Part shown: positions 45,455-58,631 of the stretch, one piece after another | How positions within the stretch are numbered: the first letter of the stretch is position 1 | How the letters are laid out: the number at the start of each line of letters is the position of its first letter | Source: Halichondria panicea | Taxonomy: Eukaryota; Porifera; Demospongiae; Suberitida; Halichondriidae | Direction: 5' to 3' | Length of the DNA stretch: 64,000 nucleotides | Assembly (NCBI RefSeq): GCF_963675165.1 | Contig: NC_087380.1 | Span: forward strand, 2,719,803 to 2,783,802 | Notes under the pieces: model-generated | Told to the model about the DNA's origin: nothing | Databases searched by the model: none | The model's input: only the letters and a program-made list of their open reading frames with translations | Program-made: the position numbers and the translations under genes

Positions 45455-48024
45455 ATGAATGAATTCAGGAAGCAGTTTCTCTTTCCTAACTTACCTGTGG
45501 CCAACTGGTATCCAGGGCACATGGCAAAAGGTAAATTGCATGGTTAAGAGTAGAGCTACAAACAGTGACACTGAACACCCTAGACTGGAAACCACGCCCC
45601 TTTCTTTAGGGAAAGAGACTGGCCAGGTGACTATCAACGACTCGTCTTCATTGCGTACTGAATTTTGCGGAAGTGGTTCAGGGAAAAGGGTGTGGTCACC
45701 AGTGTTGCGGTTTAGTATACTTTGGCTAGATCTACTGTAGCTAAGTACGTACAGTAGTCTGTACAGTACTCTAGCAAGCTAGCTAGCTCAGCCACCTATT
45801 TCAATCACAAGTCAACTGCTGCAAAACTATGTCCAAGTCTGGAGCTAGCTGTCACCTGGATGTACCTAGTTCTTGTCCTGTCTGTGGCAATGACACTAGA
45901 CTCGCAAGCCGTCACTGTTGCAGGCGAACGCCTGCAACAGTGACGGCTTGCGAGTCTACAATGACACCGCTGTAATAGAAAACTCAAATGTTGCTGGCAA
46001 TAGGGCCAGCAAGGGGACTTTCCATAAACCAGTTGGCAGAGAGACAAATATATCTGATCTCTGCTACTGACTTCTGTCTGTTATTTTTGCAGTGGCCTTG
46101 TAGCCAGCCAGGTTATAGCAACTTTAGAATTGCTTCATTGCAGAAGTACTGATAGACAACTTATATCCAAACAGCTAGCTAAGTAGACATAAAATTTATA
46201 CTGCAACTGTACAGCTAAAAATATTAATACTCACATAAAATCAATTATAATAGCTTAGTGTGCAATTCATGCACACACTACATTCCAAGCATTCCGTTGG
46301 GACGAGTCGTTGATAGTCACCTGGCCAGTCTCTTTCCCTAAAGAAAGGGGCGTGGTTTCCAGTCTATGAACACCCCACCCCCCAACCCTGCACACACACC
46401 AGGTTTGAGGATCATGTCCAAGAGGCTGTTGTATTGTGACTATGTAATAGAAGTTCATGATGCAAGAGTATCCTTTCCATTCAGTTTGTTTTCTGATGTG
46501 TAATTCGTTTCAGTGCCTTAACATGATCTGCTAACAGATTCCATTTTCGGGACGTAATCCCAACTTCGACTTGATGCTGAAAGGAATACCGAAGCTTCTT
46601 GTCCTGAACAAGGTTGATCTATGCGACCAATCAAAGTGCATGGAGGTGGCCACAAGACTTAGGGATGAAGGAGAGAAAGACTTGCTATTCAGCAACATGA
46701 GGAAACAACACCACAAGAGTGTCAAAGAAGTAAGTACATAATAGAGAATATGCTTTTAGTTGCAAGGTCAGCAATTTAAGGATTGCCTGTATTATATCCT
46801 TCGCCATACAGAATAGTTTGTGCATTATATTTTTTCAGACACTAAAGTGTTCGATGATTCATCTCTGCAGCTAATGAGCAAGATCAAGAAGGCGACACAG
46901 TCGATGGGTGACGATAGTAAAGCTCTCAAACTGATGGTGGTTGGTATGCCCAATGTCGGCAAGTCCTCTCTCATCAACGCTCTCAGGAGAAACAATCTAG
47001 GGAGAGGTTAGACCACTATAATTATATATAGCCTTTAGCAAGGTCTATTGACTATTGTTGTTTGACATGCTGTATAGCTGCCCTTTTTTCTTGTATCAGG
47101 GAAGAAAATTATTTGCATCAGCTAGAGTATGTTTGCATGTAATTTTTAAGTGAAGATTTTTAATGCATAGGGAGAGCAACTGCTGTTGGAAAACTACCTG
47201 GTGTGACTAGAAGTGTACTGTTCAAGATTCGGGTATGTCCCTGAAATGGGTCTGTTTTGATAGCTAAATTTGACTGGTCAAAACTTGAGTGCATTCTCAC
47301 TAAAATAAATGTTTATTAACTTTTTTTCGCAGATTTGTGAGCATCCTGAAATATTCTTGTATGATACCCCTGGTGTGATGATCCCTAAAATTGATTCTGA
47401 AGAATCTGCTCTGAAATTAGCCATCACAGGTAAAGAGCAGCATTATAATCGGAGTATATACATGCCATTAAATAACGGCAAATTATCGATGTTTACTGCT
47501 CTACTGTTATAGGCATACTCAAAGACAACATCATGAATGATTATCTGATAGCTGACTACCTTCTGTTCATTCTCAACCAGCATCGCCAGTTCGAGTAAGT
47601 GAGTGAAATTACGTTGTAAGAAATGTACTGATTTGTATTCTTTTATGTGTACAGCTATGCTAAGTTCTATGGGCTGCCAGAACCAATGGATGATATTGCA
47701 GTGGTCCTGAGCCGTATTGCCAAGCGTTTGGGAGCCCTCCAGAAAGGTAAATGTAAACCACCTCCTTTAAATGTTTATTTTAGCGGAGGTTGAATCAAAT
47801 TATACGTAAAACTTTTGTATCTTAATTGACCTGTAAATAACACTGAGCCTATTATTGATCTAAATAATACTCCTCGTCTTTTTCTTGATTCAGGTGGGTC
47901 TCTTGATATCGTGAGAGCAGCCATCCATTTCATACACAAGTATAGAAATGGTGAGTTAGGGAGAATAACACTCGACCAGATCACTACCTCAGAACAGTTA
48001 GCGTCAGGACAAATCAGTACTTAA
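45455..48024 (+). CDS. MTG1: Mitochondrial ribosome-associated GTPase 1
   Basis: Exons are 45455-45530, 46403-46467, 46538-46733, 46839-47006, 47171-47232, 47333-47429, 47513-47594, 47655-47746 and 47894-48024. The protein has the circularly permuted GTPase order typical of the YlqF/MTG1 family: ARIPFSGRNP, G4 motif NKVD, then G1 GMPNVGKSS, then G3 DTPG. The start WYPGHMAK is the conserved N-terminal motif. The ATG at 45455 is chosen because it leads directly into that motif. Exon 2 ends EVHDAR. The family helps assemble the mitochondrial large ribosomal subunit at the inner membrane. No long N-terminal presequence is visible; MNEFRKQFLF is short. The donor of exon 3 is taken as GTACAT (46734) to keep frame. 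Intron 1 carries a Mutator-like element. Confidence 0.9.
45581..46366. mobile_element. Mutator-like foldback element in MTG1 intron 1
   Basis: The 66-bp terminal inverted repeats (45581-45646 and 46301-46366, exact inverses, TAGACTGGAAACC at the ends) are flanked by a 9-bp direct repeat TGAACACCC (45572-45580 and 46367-46375). Long inverted repeats with a 9-bp duplication are typical of Mutator-like elements. The interior has a small open stretch (MSKSGASCHLDV, then CPVCGND, from 45829) and a perfect palindrome. No transposase was seen, so it is non-autonomous. Confidence 0.8.
45897..45958. repeat. Perfect 62-bp palindrome (30-bp arms, 2-base loop)
   Basis: The arms 45897-45926 and 45929-45958 are exact inverse copies starting TAGACTCGCAAGCC, with AA between them. 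It lies inside the Mutator-like element. Confidence 0.95.
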
Positions 48025-48196
48025 TATAATGGTAATCACAGTAGCAATCTTTTTGAGAATTATTTTTTCATTTTTAATATTCATTGTGCCCAACAATTAA
48101 CCATTTTCTTGAAGGTTCAGATACAAATTTTTGTGTGGGAATTAACTCAATAAATAAATCGTGTGCTTCAATTTGCTACTCGGGTCAGTTTAAAAG

Positions 48197-51100
48197 TTAA
48201 TGGAGGTACATTGTTTGAAGATCCAAGTACATTTTTTCACCCGCCTCTAATGGTCCGCCAATAATCTCAGCAAGTTGGTGACTGGATGCATCCTCTTCTG
48301 GGAAATTAAGAACTTTAGTTTCAGGTTCAAGTAGCTCGAAAATGAGAGCCTTAAATTGCGTTCTTCGTGAAGGTTCAGGGTTCCTGAATTGTGTGAGGAT
48401 AAATAGTTTGTTCCAAAATGTTTAATAATTATTACATGTAAACGGAGCATTTCTGTTCTTACATACTCACCAGCATTGAATCATGATGTCATAAAGTAGC
48501 CTGGGGCATCCTGGAGGAGGGGAGAGTCGGTAGCCTGTCTGTAACTTGGACAGTGCCTGCATGTATAATATAGTAGTGTGTGTGTTGTGTATACGTATAA
48601 TTATAGTTTAAGACCATGGCAGGCTTTTATATTGCAGTTGGCATGGGTGGCCGTTAAGAAGGGTTACACAAGAGAGTAGGACTTTTGGTAATACATGATT
48701 GCGTCCACCTCATCAAACCCTACGCTATACATTTTCTTCCCTTTTCATTGACTATATACATGCTAAAAATTAACATTGCGTTTGATACCTCTGTATTGGA
48801 GTAGTCTCTGAAAGGTGTTTGTCCCAGACTCCATATCTCATAGAGCAGACACCCGTAGGCCCACACATCACTGGCAGTCGAGTACTTCTTGTAGTGAATG
48901 GCCTCAGGGGCTGTCCACTTTACAGGGATTTTCCCTCCTTGAGACATGTAATAATCCTCATCAGCTAGATCTCGTGACATTCCGAAATCTGCAATCTAAA
49001 ACGTTCCCTTTAAGTACAGACATTTCAAATGTCATTGATTTGATAAATACTTCTCATGAGGTCTAATAGGTGCAACTTCCTCTTACTCAATACCTTATTC
49101 AACTTTCATGCGAAGTGTAAATTATGTAAACATAGTTGCCATTGACATCTGCCCTTTGTATTACTCTTAGTGCACATTTACACTTAGCTCTGAAAAATTG
49201 GCTACCGTATAGCGTGTTATTTTCGTAAAACTACGACTGCACAACAGTCCTAAGCTGTAAGAAGAATTACGTAAATGGGTAGTTCACACGAAAATTTGCA
49301 CCAACAAAAATTGCCTGCTATACGAACGGTACCTTAAGGACATTGTCTTGTGTGACCAGTATATTCCTAGCAGCGAGGTCTCTGTGTACAAACCCTTTGC
49401 TTGATAGGTAGTGCATTCCAAAGGCCACTTGTTGACAGAACCCCAGCATCACCTTACTGATATTGGGAGTGACCATCTCTCCTGGACTGCTTGTGAAAAC
49501 ATAGAATTATGTTTTAATTAACCCAAACAGTTTTTTTAAAGAGCTTACTCCGGGACCATTGAAAGTAGAAGGTGCTCTAGATCTCCTTTTGCTGCCATTT
49601 CCATTACTAGCATTATCTGTGTCACAAATTACATTTGAGTCGCTATTCTGAGTTCCAATTTCCCTTACCCTATCTTTTGCAATAACCATTCCGTAGAAGT
49701 GAATGACGTTTGGGTTGGTAAACTGGCCCATGATGATAGCCTCCTGTAGTAGCTTGACTCTGCTTATTGTCTTGTCCTCTGTCTTGGAAGCCACGAAGCT
49801 CTTGACTGCAACGTCCGTGCTGTTTTTACCGTTCTTCCACACACCCCTACTCACTTCACCGAACTGACCCGCTCCAAGATGTGCCATTATCCTGTTATAA
49901 TAATTATAGGTGAATTGTGTTGTTAACAAAATTGTACTAACTTGATCTCTTTCCAAGGGATTTTGATAAAGCTAGCTTTCTCAAACTGTGCTAGTAGGTC
50001 ATTTTCACTTGACGCTGGATTTGTGAACTTGTCTTCTGTTACAATAGAAGATCGACTTCTTTCACAAGTAGAGATCTGTCAATCACGGAATATTAATAAT
50101 GTTATTGTATTGAATGATGTACCTTTTCTAGTGTCCTATAGTAGTGCTCGTAAAGCCTGCTCTCTCTTGCTTGAGCAATGGATGGCTTTTGCTGCATGTG
50201 AATAAAAAAAGTACATACAGCAGGGTTTGTATGAAATATAATACAGTGCATGATACCCGAGGGCTTGCTGGTTCATTGAACATACCAGACTGTTTTTGTT
50301 GATTACAGAATACATAGCTTTGATATGAGCGGGTGGACTCTGAATGTAATTGTCGTCAATGCTCTCGTAAATCTCCTCATTTTCGTCCACACATGGTGCG
50401 TCGATCTCACTGTAGAGACGTTCATCGCTATATTCCTCGGAGTTTAGCATGAATGAAGTAGTTTGTCTTGGAACACTTGAAGCAGAAAGAGGTTCATCTT
50501 CGCTTTCGTAGGTTAGATTTTCAAAGTGAGTGTGCCCAGTGGTCAGACTGTTGAGTTGCCTTCTTCTAGTTGCCGCAGATTGTGGATCCTCGTATGGCTG
50601 TGGAGTGTGCAATGGAAGCTCCCCTCCCGGACTTGCTGGCTGCTCGGATACTATCACAAAATGATCTACATGAAATAAAATTAATATAATAGCAGAATTG
50701 TGATGATTTTACCTGGCATAATGTTTCTTCTCTCTTTTCTCCACCTCATCATCTCCAGCCTGGCTTTTCGTCTTTGGTGAACGATGATTACGATTAGGAC
50801 ACTGATTATCGAAGCAATGAGGATTACAATCAAACAAGCTCCCACTACTGACAGTGGGACCAATACGTCAGCTCTCTGTTGTGTGTCTGTAGCATTCATG
50901 AATTGAGAAGGAGCTATTACTGGTTGTGTACTTGAAGTGTCTGCCACTTCTGTTTGTGTAATAGTAGGAACTGTTGTTGGCTGTCCTAGTGTATTAGAAT
51001 CATTCCCAGGTATGTTAGTACCGAACATATTTCCATTGCCATTGGACATTAGCAAGCGAACTTGTATCAAGTGATTATTCAGACGTCCAAAGCAGCTTGA

Positions 51101-51744
51101 GTAGGCATCCAGGGCGTAGATAATTGTATTGTCCTGGCGAGGGCATCTCCATGCTATTGATTCGGTTCCATTTGTGGTGTTTCCTATAATGTCCAAAATA
51201 TAGCCATTTCTAAAACCAGTGAAGTCTGCTACTTCTTCAATGTATACACCAATGAATTCGTTTTGGTTGACCACAAATTGTTCATTCTCAGGAAGATTGA
51301 TCGTTCTGCAATTATCCATGCCACCATCGCCATTAATTAGTGAAGCACCACTAAATGATGCATTGTAAACACTCTCCGGTCTTTGCAAATACAGTATACC
51401 GTTGATTGGGGCGTCATGCTTGAAAACACTCAGTTGTACAGCGTATGCCTCTCTATGATCGCTCGGCGGAAAGAAACAAACTTGCCAACCTAACACATTG
51501 CTGTCACAAGGAACTCTATTGTAGATATCCACAAATAGACCTCCGTACAGAAAATCGGTATGCTTGGCTTCCGGAAAATTTCCTAGGGTACCATTTGTAC
51601 AAATTTCTTGGCTTTTTACGTCTCTCAAAAAAGAGACCAGAATATAGATGATAAAGCCTGATCATGAGAAAAACATTAATTGGACAACATTCTAGAGCAG
51701 TATTCTGATATTTTACCTGAACATTGGCAGCCAAACCTCTCCAT
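48197..51744 (-). CDS. Divergent receptor tyrosine kinase, 822 aa
   Basis: Exons (minus order) are 51744-51717, 51657-50713, 50650-50286, 50191-50123, 50075-49942, 49891-49669, 49616-49549, 49489-49333, 48995-48789, 48556-48471 and 48383-48197 (2469 bases, one frame). The signal peptide spans the first splice (MERFGCQCS joined to [11 protein letters not shown]). The ectodomain is cysteine containing (EIC, PCD, CFFPP, NCRT, RCPRQ, SCFG) but poorly alignable to the cluster receptors. A Thr/Gln stalk, one helix ([20 protein letters not shown]) and a basic stop follow. The juxtamembrane region has [22 protein letters not shown] and MYSVI. The kinase has [39 protein letters not shown] and SDVWAYG. 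Intron phases in the kinase match R3, R4 and R8, so they share an ancestor. The intron 48996-49332 contains an ACCGTATAGCG-type repeat. Confidence 0.92.
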
Positions 51745-51987
51745 GTCTTGTACATGTATATCTCTAGTATTAATTGTTTATACTATAATAGCCATGCATT
51801 ATTCTACTTTTATATCATGCCATGCATACTCCTTTGTTAGTACTCAAACTTGAAAATGTCTCATCATTTTACTCAATTAACATTGATTTTACAAATGCAC
51901 TGTTTAACAGTGATGAGTACAAAAATATAGAACAGGTGTGAATTAGACACTACATAAGTGTAGGTAATTTTTTTGTGATAATTTGCA

Positions 51988-53881
51988 CTATTTTGTTATC
52001 TTTCTTGTGGTCCATGCGGCTCCAATCACCATTGCCATGACGATGGCTCCCTGTGACACAACTCTTAGTCTCATCAGGTATCTGGATGTACTCATTGCTC
52101 CTCTGAAACGATAGGCATATGCTCCGTACACAAGAGTCCCCAAAGTCAGGGTGGCACCTGCATCAAGACAAAAACAAGTTAACACAGGTTTAATATTGTA
52201 CATGTAGTCTATAAATTATAAGCAGTGTACTGTTCAAGTATGATGTATGTATGGTACGTGGATTGGTTCACATGAGCTATTTAGACTATGAATGCCTTAT
52301 TAAACAGTGTTCAACGATGTGAATATAATTGTACCAAGTGCGGGTCATAGGTGAATAGAGGAATAGAAGAGAGTATTGTGAGACGGTATCGATTATTGAG
52401 ACAGTAAAAAATAAGAAGTAATACATGTACTTCAGCTAATCTTTCTGCACTAGTCCCTATCTCTTGAAGCCGTATTCTTGTGTACAGAGGTACCTCAAAA
52501 TAGTTGGTTTAAGGTTACGGTCAACCGTTTGCTCATTAATTATTCATGAGCTAGATCTAGTGATCTTTTCCAGCTAGAATAGCTGGAAGTCCAGCTGAAA
52601 CGCAGTAGTCATTTTATGGCTCGAATAGACATTTTTACTATAAAGCTTAGGTACAGTCTACTGTAGCTTCACTATATGCAGGGCGTATAGAAGAGATATT
52701 TCGAAAAAAGGCTACTGAAAGCTCACAAGAGGCTGTTTTCCTTGGCTCTGGCCGCCATTTTAAGTGGAGTTAGTCTACATATTATTATTTTGTGAGAGTT
52801 TGTTGGCCTGGAAAGAAAAAAACGCTTCTACACGCCCTCCAGAATGGTAAGAAGCATCATATAAGACCAAGAACACAGAGCTAGAAGTGTTTTTGGAAGT
52901 TTAAAATGACTACTAGTTTTGTGTTGTTTCTAGTAACTTGATGATCGCTCAGAGCTTCCACTGGAAGATGTTTTGAAGATTGATACTTGTCATACAGATT
53001 GATACACCAATATATTCATCATGTATGTGCTTCAAATTTCTCTCATGGCATTTATAGTTTCACAAAAATCATTATAAGAAAAATCATGAATATTCATGAG
53101 CAAACTGTTTACCGTAACCTTAAGTACATCATTTAATTAAGGAAATAATTTTAATTGACCAACCATTTAAGTGGGTGTGATTGTAGTAAAATTGTTAAAA
53201 CAGTGGACTGCTTTGTGGACAGAAGAACGACTGTAATATTATGCCAGAAGCTATTTACATTGTGTCTCATATTAATAGCTAGTTGTCACTATCACTATAA
53301 CATGTTTTGCTTCCTTATTGACTATGGCTATTAGTGACCGGGGTCAAGATGTCTCATAATACCATACCATACATGTGCTCTAGGAGGTTTCAGTTCAAGA
53401 GAGTGTAAATCCTTACAAAGTGTATGACTATACATCTGAAAGGAACTGTAAAGGTCAAAGGAAGCTCCACAGGAAGTATTTCCAATTATGCTCTGATTCT
53501 CAGGGTATGCTGATACAGGAAAACAGTGCAAAGGTTGCAATGGTGAATGTGTGTGTATAGAGTATAGGAGCCATCTCATGAAAGAGCCATCTCAGTGAAA
53601 AAGGGAGTGTGTAGATATTATTATGTGAGAGATTACAACCGAGAGATATTAAAGACAATCTTACACCCACACAATTGGGGAAAAACAACAACCTTGTGTT
53701 CATGCTACAAGCTCTTGCTCACAACGTGTCTTGTAGATCTACCAGTACAACCTTTTGTATACTTACCTACTGGCACATAAGGCTCATCTCTGCACTTCTG
53801 CCAGAGCTTCTGAGATGCTGTTCTCTGATCCACAGTCTGCTCCTCCCATTCTGGTTTCTCTGGATATCCTGGTTGACTCAT
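51988..53881 (-). CDS. HIG1-domain mitochondrial protein, 94 aa
   Basis: Two exons, 53881-53767 and 52157-51988, give 94 residues. Exon 1 encodes MSQPGYPEKPEWEEQ and on to the family motif DEPYVPVG. Exon 2 encodes two membrane helices around RFRGAMSTSRYLMRLRVVSQG, where R-x-R-x-x-x-QG is the HIG1 signature. The family (HIGD1/HIGD2, Rcf1/Rcf2 in yeast) associates with respiratory complexes III and IV in the inner mitochondrial membrane. Whether it is HIGD1 or HIGD2 cannot be decided by eye. The 1.6-kb intron is filled by a transposon at 52509-53123. Confidence 0.88.
52509..53123. mobile_element. MITE-like element in HIG1-gene intron
   Basis: The ends TTAAGGTTACGGTCAACCG and, inverted, TTAAGGTTACGGTAAACAG form imperfect terminal inverted repeats of about 40 bp that continue through TTTGCTCAT. 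The 615-bp interior has no open frame of note. Confidence 0.7.
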
Positions 53882-54214
53882 GATTCTCTCCTCTTCTGAT
53901 TGTCCAAAGACAGTATTTCTCTAATGGTTGTAGCTCTCTGCTGCCTGACCTTTGTAGCAAGCTTAGCGGATGCAGAAACTTGTAATTACTGTACTCTGTG
54001 CTTTGCTGTACCTGAGTATCCCACGCACACGCGCAAACTATTTTGATGATGCAAGATGCAGTTCTTAGTTCCTATGACGACAATCTTCGCAGTCTGACGC
54101 TGACCGATTATTTCTTAATTACGTTCTATTAGAAATAAATCGTCCAGGTTTAGTATTGAACTTTAGCCGCATTTATAGTCGCCCTCAATAGCAGTTCCCT
54201 CCACCTCCCCAACA
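53882..54214. promoter_or_regulatory. Divergent promoter region, HIG1 gene and ASNSD1
   Basis: 333 bp lie between the two start codons, which point away from each other. The segment contains a CACGCACACGCGC block and no recognisable gene. Shared promoter use is inferred from the geometry only. Confidence 0.4.
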
Positions 54215-57200
54215 ATGTGTGGCATCTTTGCTTGTCTGTTCTGTGAAGGAGGGATCAATGCTCAACTCAAAGTAAGTATCATGGAGTGCATCAAGATGGT
54301 ACATATTGTGTATGACGATTCTGTATTTTTGTAACAGGAGGAAATTCTTTGGAAACTGAAGCGAAGAGGTCCAGATGCAATCAAGGAGGTCACTCTAAAG
54401 GTCGGAGGCCCCTCTCTGCATCTCAATTTGATTGGCTCATTGCTCCGGATGAGAGGTGACCCCACCCCCCAGCCGCATCAAGTGGAGGTGACGTCAGCTA
54501 CTGGTACACATCACACCAACCACCTGCTGTGGAACGGGAACATCTTTGGTGGGGGAATCAAGGTGTGAACATTATTAATCAACGTCACTACTGAGCCAAT
54601 GAAGGATTGGGAAACGCACTGTTTAATAATTTTATGCTTAATAATCGATCATATACCGTACCGTTCATTCGGTTGTATAAAGGCCATGACTTATTATCAA
54701 TGATATATCTCTGTGATAGTAGGTGTTCACTCTCCCTGCAGATCCCTCGTGGATGCAATGACACAGTAATATTGGGCCAGGAGCTTGCTGCCCAGGAGGG
54801 GACTGTGGCTGGACTCTTGGCCACGCTGAGTAGTATCTGTGGACCTTGGGCCCTGGTTTACTGGCAGGTCTGTGACAACTGCATAATTATAATTATGGTC
54901 TAATAATTATAGAGATTAGTAAATATAGTGCATGCGTAGAATTATATTGTTCGTAAAGCTTGTTAATGAAAAATTAATGGGAATTGTATTATCTTACTAC
55001 ACTATTTTCCTGACAGGAATCTACCCAGTCTCTGTGGTTTGGTCGTGATGTCTTTGGTAGGCGGAGCTTACTCTGGCACACCCCCTCTAAAGACGATGAC
55101 CTCTTTGCCCTCTGCTCGGTGGGTCACTACAGTGAACAAGATATGCCTTTGGTAAGTACAAAGATAGCCAACGTATACTGCATTTACCATTATAGTAACA
55201 TTAAATGAGTGGTGTTTTCTTTTTGCTAATACATGTATAGGCAGGCTATAATTTTAGTATTACTTTGATTTGTCAGATTTGTCAGTGAAATTTTAACGAT
55301 TTTGTAGGGCTATTGGATGGAAATTCCTGCCAATGGAATCTACCAACTCAAATGCCGTGGACCATTGGAAAGAGGTGAATATTGTTGACACTCACCATAC
55401 ATGTATAATTATGACTGCAGGTGAACTAATCTGCTTTCCATGGATGCAAGGAGGTATGTGAAAACCGCTCTATCGTTATTCTTTAGCTCACTTCACTGCC
55501 TAACTTATCTTTGCAGATGAGCTCTTCCAGACTGAATCTATAATCCAGGATGACTTCTCTGCTCTAAACACCACATTATCAACCAGCGTATCATTAGTCA
55601 AGTGTCTCCAGGTGCCATTCCCTCCCCTCAACAAGCACACACCAACAACCAACCCCACTGAGTGCTGCAAGACGGAGATCGCAGATGGTGATAATGTATC
55701 TAAAGCAACTACTGTTGAAACCCCAATCCTACCGCTCTGCGATGTGTCCCCACCTGTAACTGTACACACTTATCCTTTGTCTGCACTCGACTGGTCAGTG
55801 CTGAGTCAGCAGCTATTGGACGTCCTACAAGCAGCTGTTCAAGTACGAGTTGACCATGCCCCTGAAGTCCCGTCCAACACAAGTGGACCCAGTACCGATC
55901 ACAGTATTACCGTTTCGTCAGCCAAAGAACAATCAGAATTGAGCAGCGGAAGTGCTACCGTAGTCGATTGTAAAGACAATGAAGCTCCAAGCTCTTGTGG
56001 TGTACAATCACTAGATTCAAAACATTTTACAAAAGATGAATTAAAAGTTCAGGGAGAGAGTTTTACCTCGCTTGATGAAGTTAGACGTAAAGAAAGTGGA
56101 AAACATAACTCACCGGAAGACAGTTTGCAAGATAAAGCTGCCCATTTTGAAGTCAGAGTTGAGCGAAGTGTTGTGAGGGAGGGAAGAGCTAAAGTGGCTG
56201 TGTTGTACTCCGGAGGTGTTGATTCTACAGTATTGGCTGCTCTCGCTGATAGGTGTGTGTGTGTGGGTTGGTTAGACACACCATTATTGAGTGATAGTCC
56301 TTTTCTTTTTCAAGTGTGTGCGTGGTTCTACTTATCAGGCTACAGAACTTTGCAGCGCTTTCATGTTTTTCTCTGCTGTAGGTGTCTGCCTAAAGGGGAA
56401 GAGATTGATCTGATCAATGTGGCATTTGAGCAAAAATCAGCTACTGTTGAGAAAAGGTATATACACATGCACACTTGAACAATGTTCATCTGTGTACAAG
56501 TATTATAATTAAGCCTTTACTGTACTTGTACGTAGGTTTGATGTACCAGACAGAGTGTCTGCTTTTGAGAGCTTGAGGGAGTTGAACCCAGAGAGGGCAT
56601 GGAACCTGGTCATGGTGAGGCCTCTGCTGCTGTGTTGTAGTGTGTGTGTATGACTTTTCTATCCTTTATAGGTGAATGGAACATTGGAAGAAGTCAATGA
56701 AATGAGGTAAATCTTTAATTGTATACGTAACCCCGTCACTCAAAGTTTTCTGACAACTTGTGATAGAGCTTTCTATTTTTCCCTTTTCCCACACAGGAAA
56801 TAATCGTATTTAAGTCATCCTTGTTTCTATCCGCCCCCACAGACGTACCCAAATCTCACACATGGTGTACCCCCTGTGCACAGTGCTGGATGACAGCATT
56901 GGCTGTGCCCTGTGGTTTGCCGCTAGAGGGGTGGGGCTACTGCACTCTGATCACCACCCACCAGCTCCGTATCACAGTCAAGCAAGAGTGAGTATCTACA
57001 ACAATTAACATCAATTCTGGCTCTTGTTAAAACTTAAGTTGAAATGTTCAGAGAAGATAATATGTTTTAAATAAAATACAGTCAATAGACGTTTTCCTAT
57101 CTCATTTTTGAGTAGCTAGTTCATGATTGTGATTGCCATCTTCTGTTATTTTGATGCCTCTCCCGCAATCATGCAGACACTGCTTGTTGGCATAGGAGCG

Positions 57201-58341
57201 GATGAGCAGCTGGCAGGTTATGCAAGACACAGAACCAAGTTCAAGTAAGCTTAAGATGTTGCATGTACAAAGTTTTTAAATTGTACTATGCCTGCAACAA
57301 TCATCTCATAAAGTGTCACATGACTATTCGGACTCTCAGCTCGTCTGGCTGGCCTGGTCTCACTGCTGAGTTGGAGATGGAAGTCAAACGATTGGCCAGA
57401 AGGAACCTCGGCAGAGATGACAGGTAGGGGAGCACTTCATAATGGCCACCTCTGAAGAAAAGCCAACTGTGATAATTTGCATGCATCCATTTCCCAAATT
57501 AACATATTCTGTGTACCAAACAACCCTGCAAAACAACCCTACAAAACAACCCTACAAAACAACCCTACAAATGCCACCTCTGTATTATTACTACGTTGTT
57601 CCCCAAATGTGTCCATTATAAACGGGCTATTCTACCTGTACATGTGTTCGGAACCAAGTAGGAATAAGTTAATTTCTCAGTTGCACTCAATGACCTAGCT
57701 TTCCACCCATGCACCCATTGATTGGTAAAGACTCCTTCCTTTGCACTATGATGGTATGTAATACAACATATAGTAATGTGACATGAGAGTGATGTCATGG
57801 CTGGTGCAGGTGTGTGGCGGACCATGAGAGGGAGGGGCAGTTCCCATTCCTGGATGAGCATGTTGTCACCTTCCTACAGACACTACCATCATGTTGCAAG
57901 GTGAGACTCTCTGTGATTGTATTTGTAGAAGATCGATACTCAAATAATCAGACACGTAGCGTCTAGTATTAGTACTTGAGTCAGCTCCTGGAATTCAGAT
58001 TATACAGAGATGGCTTAATTTGTTGAGGGGTTGTTTTTCGCACAAACTGTTTGCTTTGTATCGCAGTTAGCCTTTTGGCCGTGGCCTTATTATAATTATC
58101 ACCAGTCGATTCTTCAAACACACCACACACACACACACAGGCGGACCTCTCCCTCCCACGAGGACAAGGGGAGAAACGTCTATTGAGAGAAGTGGCTCAT
58201 CTCCTTGGTTGCCATGGTGCTGGCCGGCTTCCCAAGAGAGCTATTCAGTTCGGCTCCAGAATGGCCAAAATGAGTGGAACCAGCAACAACAGAGAGCAAG
58301 GGAGTAGTGTGACTGGCAGGCTCTTGCCGGGAACTCACTGA
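54215..58341 (+). CDS. ASNSD1: Asparagine synthetase domain-containing protein 1
   Basis: Exons are 54215-54271, 54338-54562, 54742-54867, 55017-55151, 55308-55374, 55421-55453, 55517-56252, 56382-56456, 56536-56614, 56672-56706, 56843-56987, 57177-57244, 57340-57423, 57810-57900 and 58141-58341. The N-terminus MCGIFAC is the glutamine-amidotransferase start with the nucleophile Cys2. The next exons form a class-II amidotransferase fold ([15 protein letters not shown]). After a long, poorly conserved linker (in exon 55517-56252) comes the PP-loop [10 protein letters not shown] of the synthetase domain, then [14 protein letters not shown] and FPFLDE. This is the architecture of ASNSD1; its substrate is unknown in animals. 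The C-terminal [13 protein letters not shown] matches the family end. AATAAA signals lie at 58451-58460. Confidence 0.93.
57526..57572. repeat. Short tandem repeat in ASNSD1 intron
   Basis: Four copies of an ACAAAACAACCCT unit (period 13) lie in the intron before the exon at 57810. Confidence 0.85.
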
Positions 58342-58631
58342 GTCAGCTAGCTGATCTCGATCATGCAAATCATTTTGTTTCAACTGTTTATTTACAATCA
58401 TTCATCGCCATTAATGTATGATTTTAGTGTTTGTTCTATTCAACTTTCAAATAAATAAAATTTCAGGGAAACAATAATTAATGCAATAATTATTATTATT
58501 ATATAGACAACATAAAAAACAGATCTAAGTGTAGTGGAGATCAAATTATAATACAATTTATTAATGGGTAATTCAAAGATGCATGCAGACACATTAAAAA
58601 CACAGAAACAAGACTGTACAGTATGCTACGT

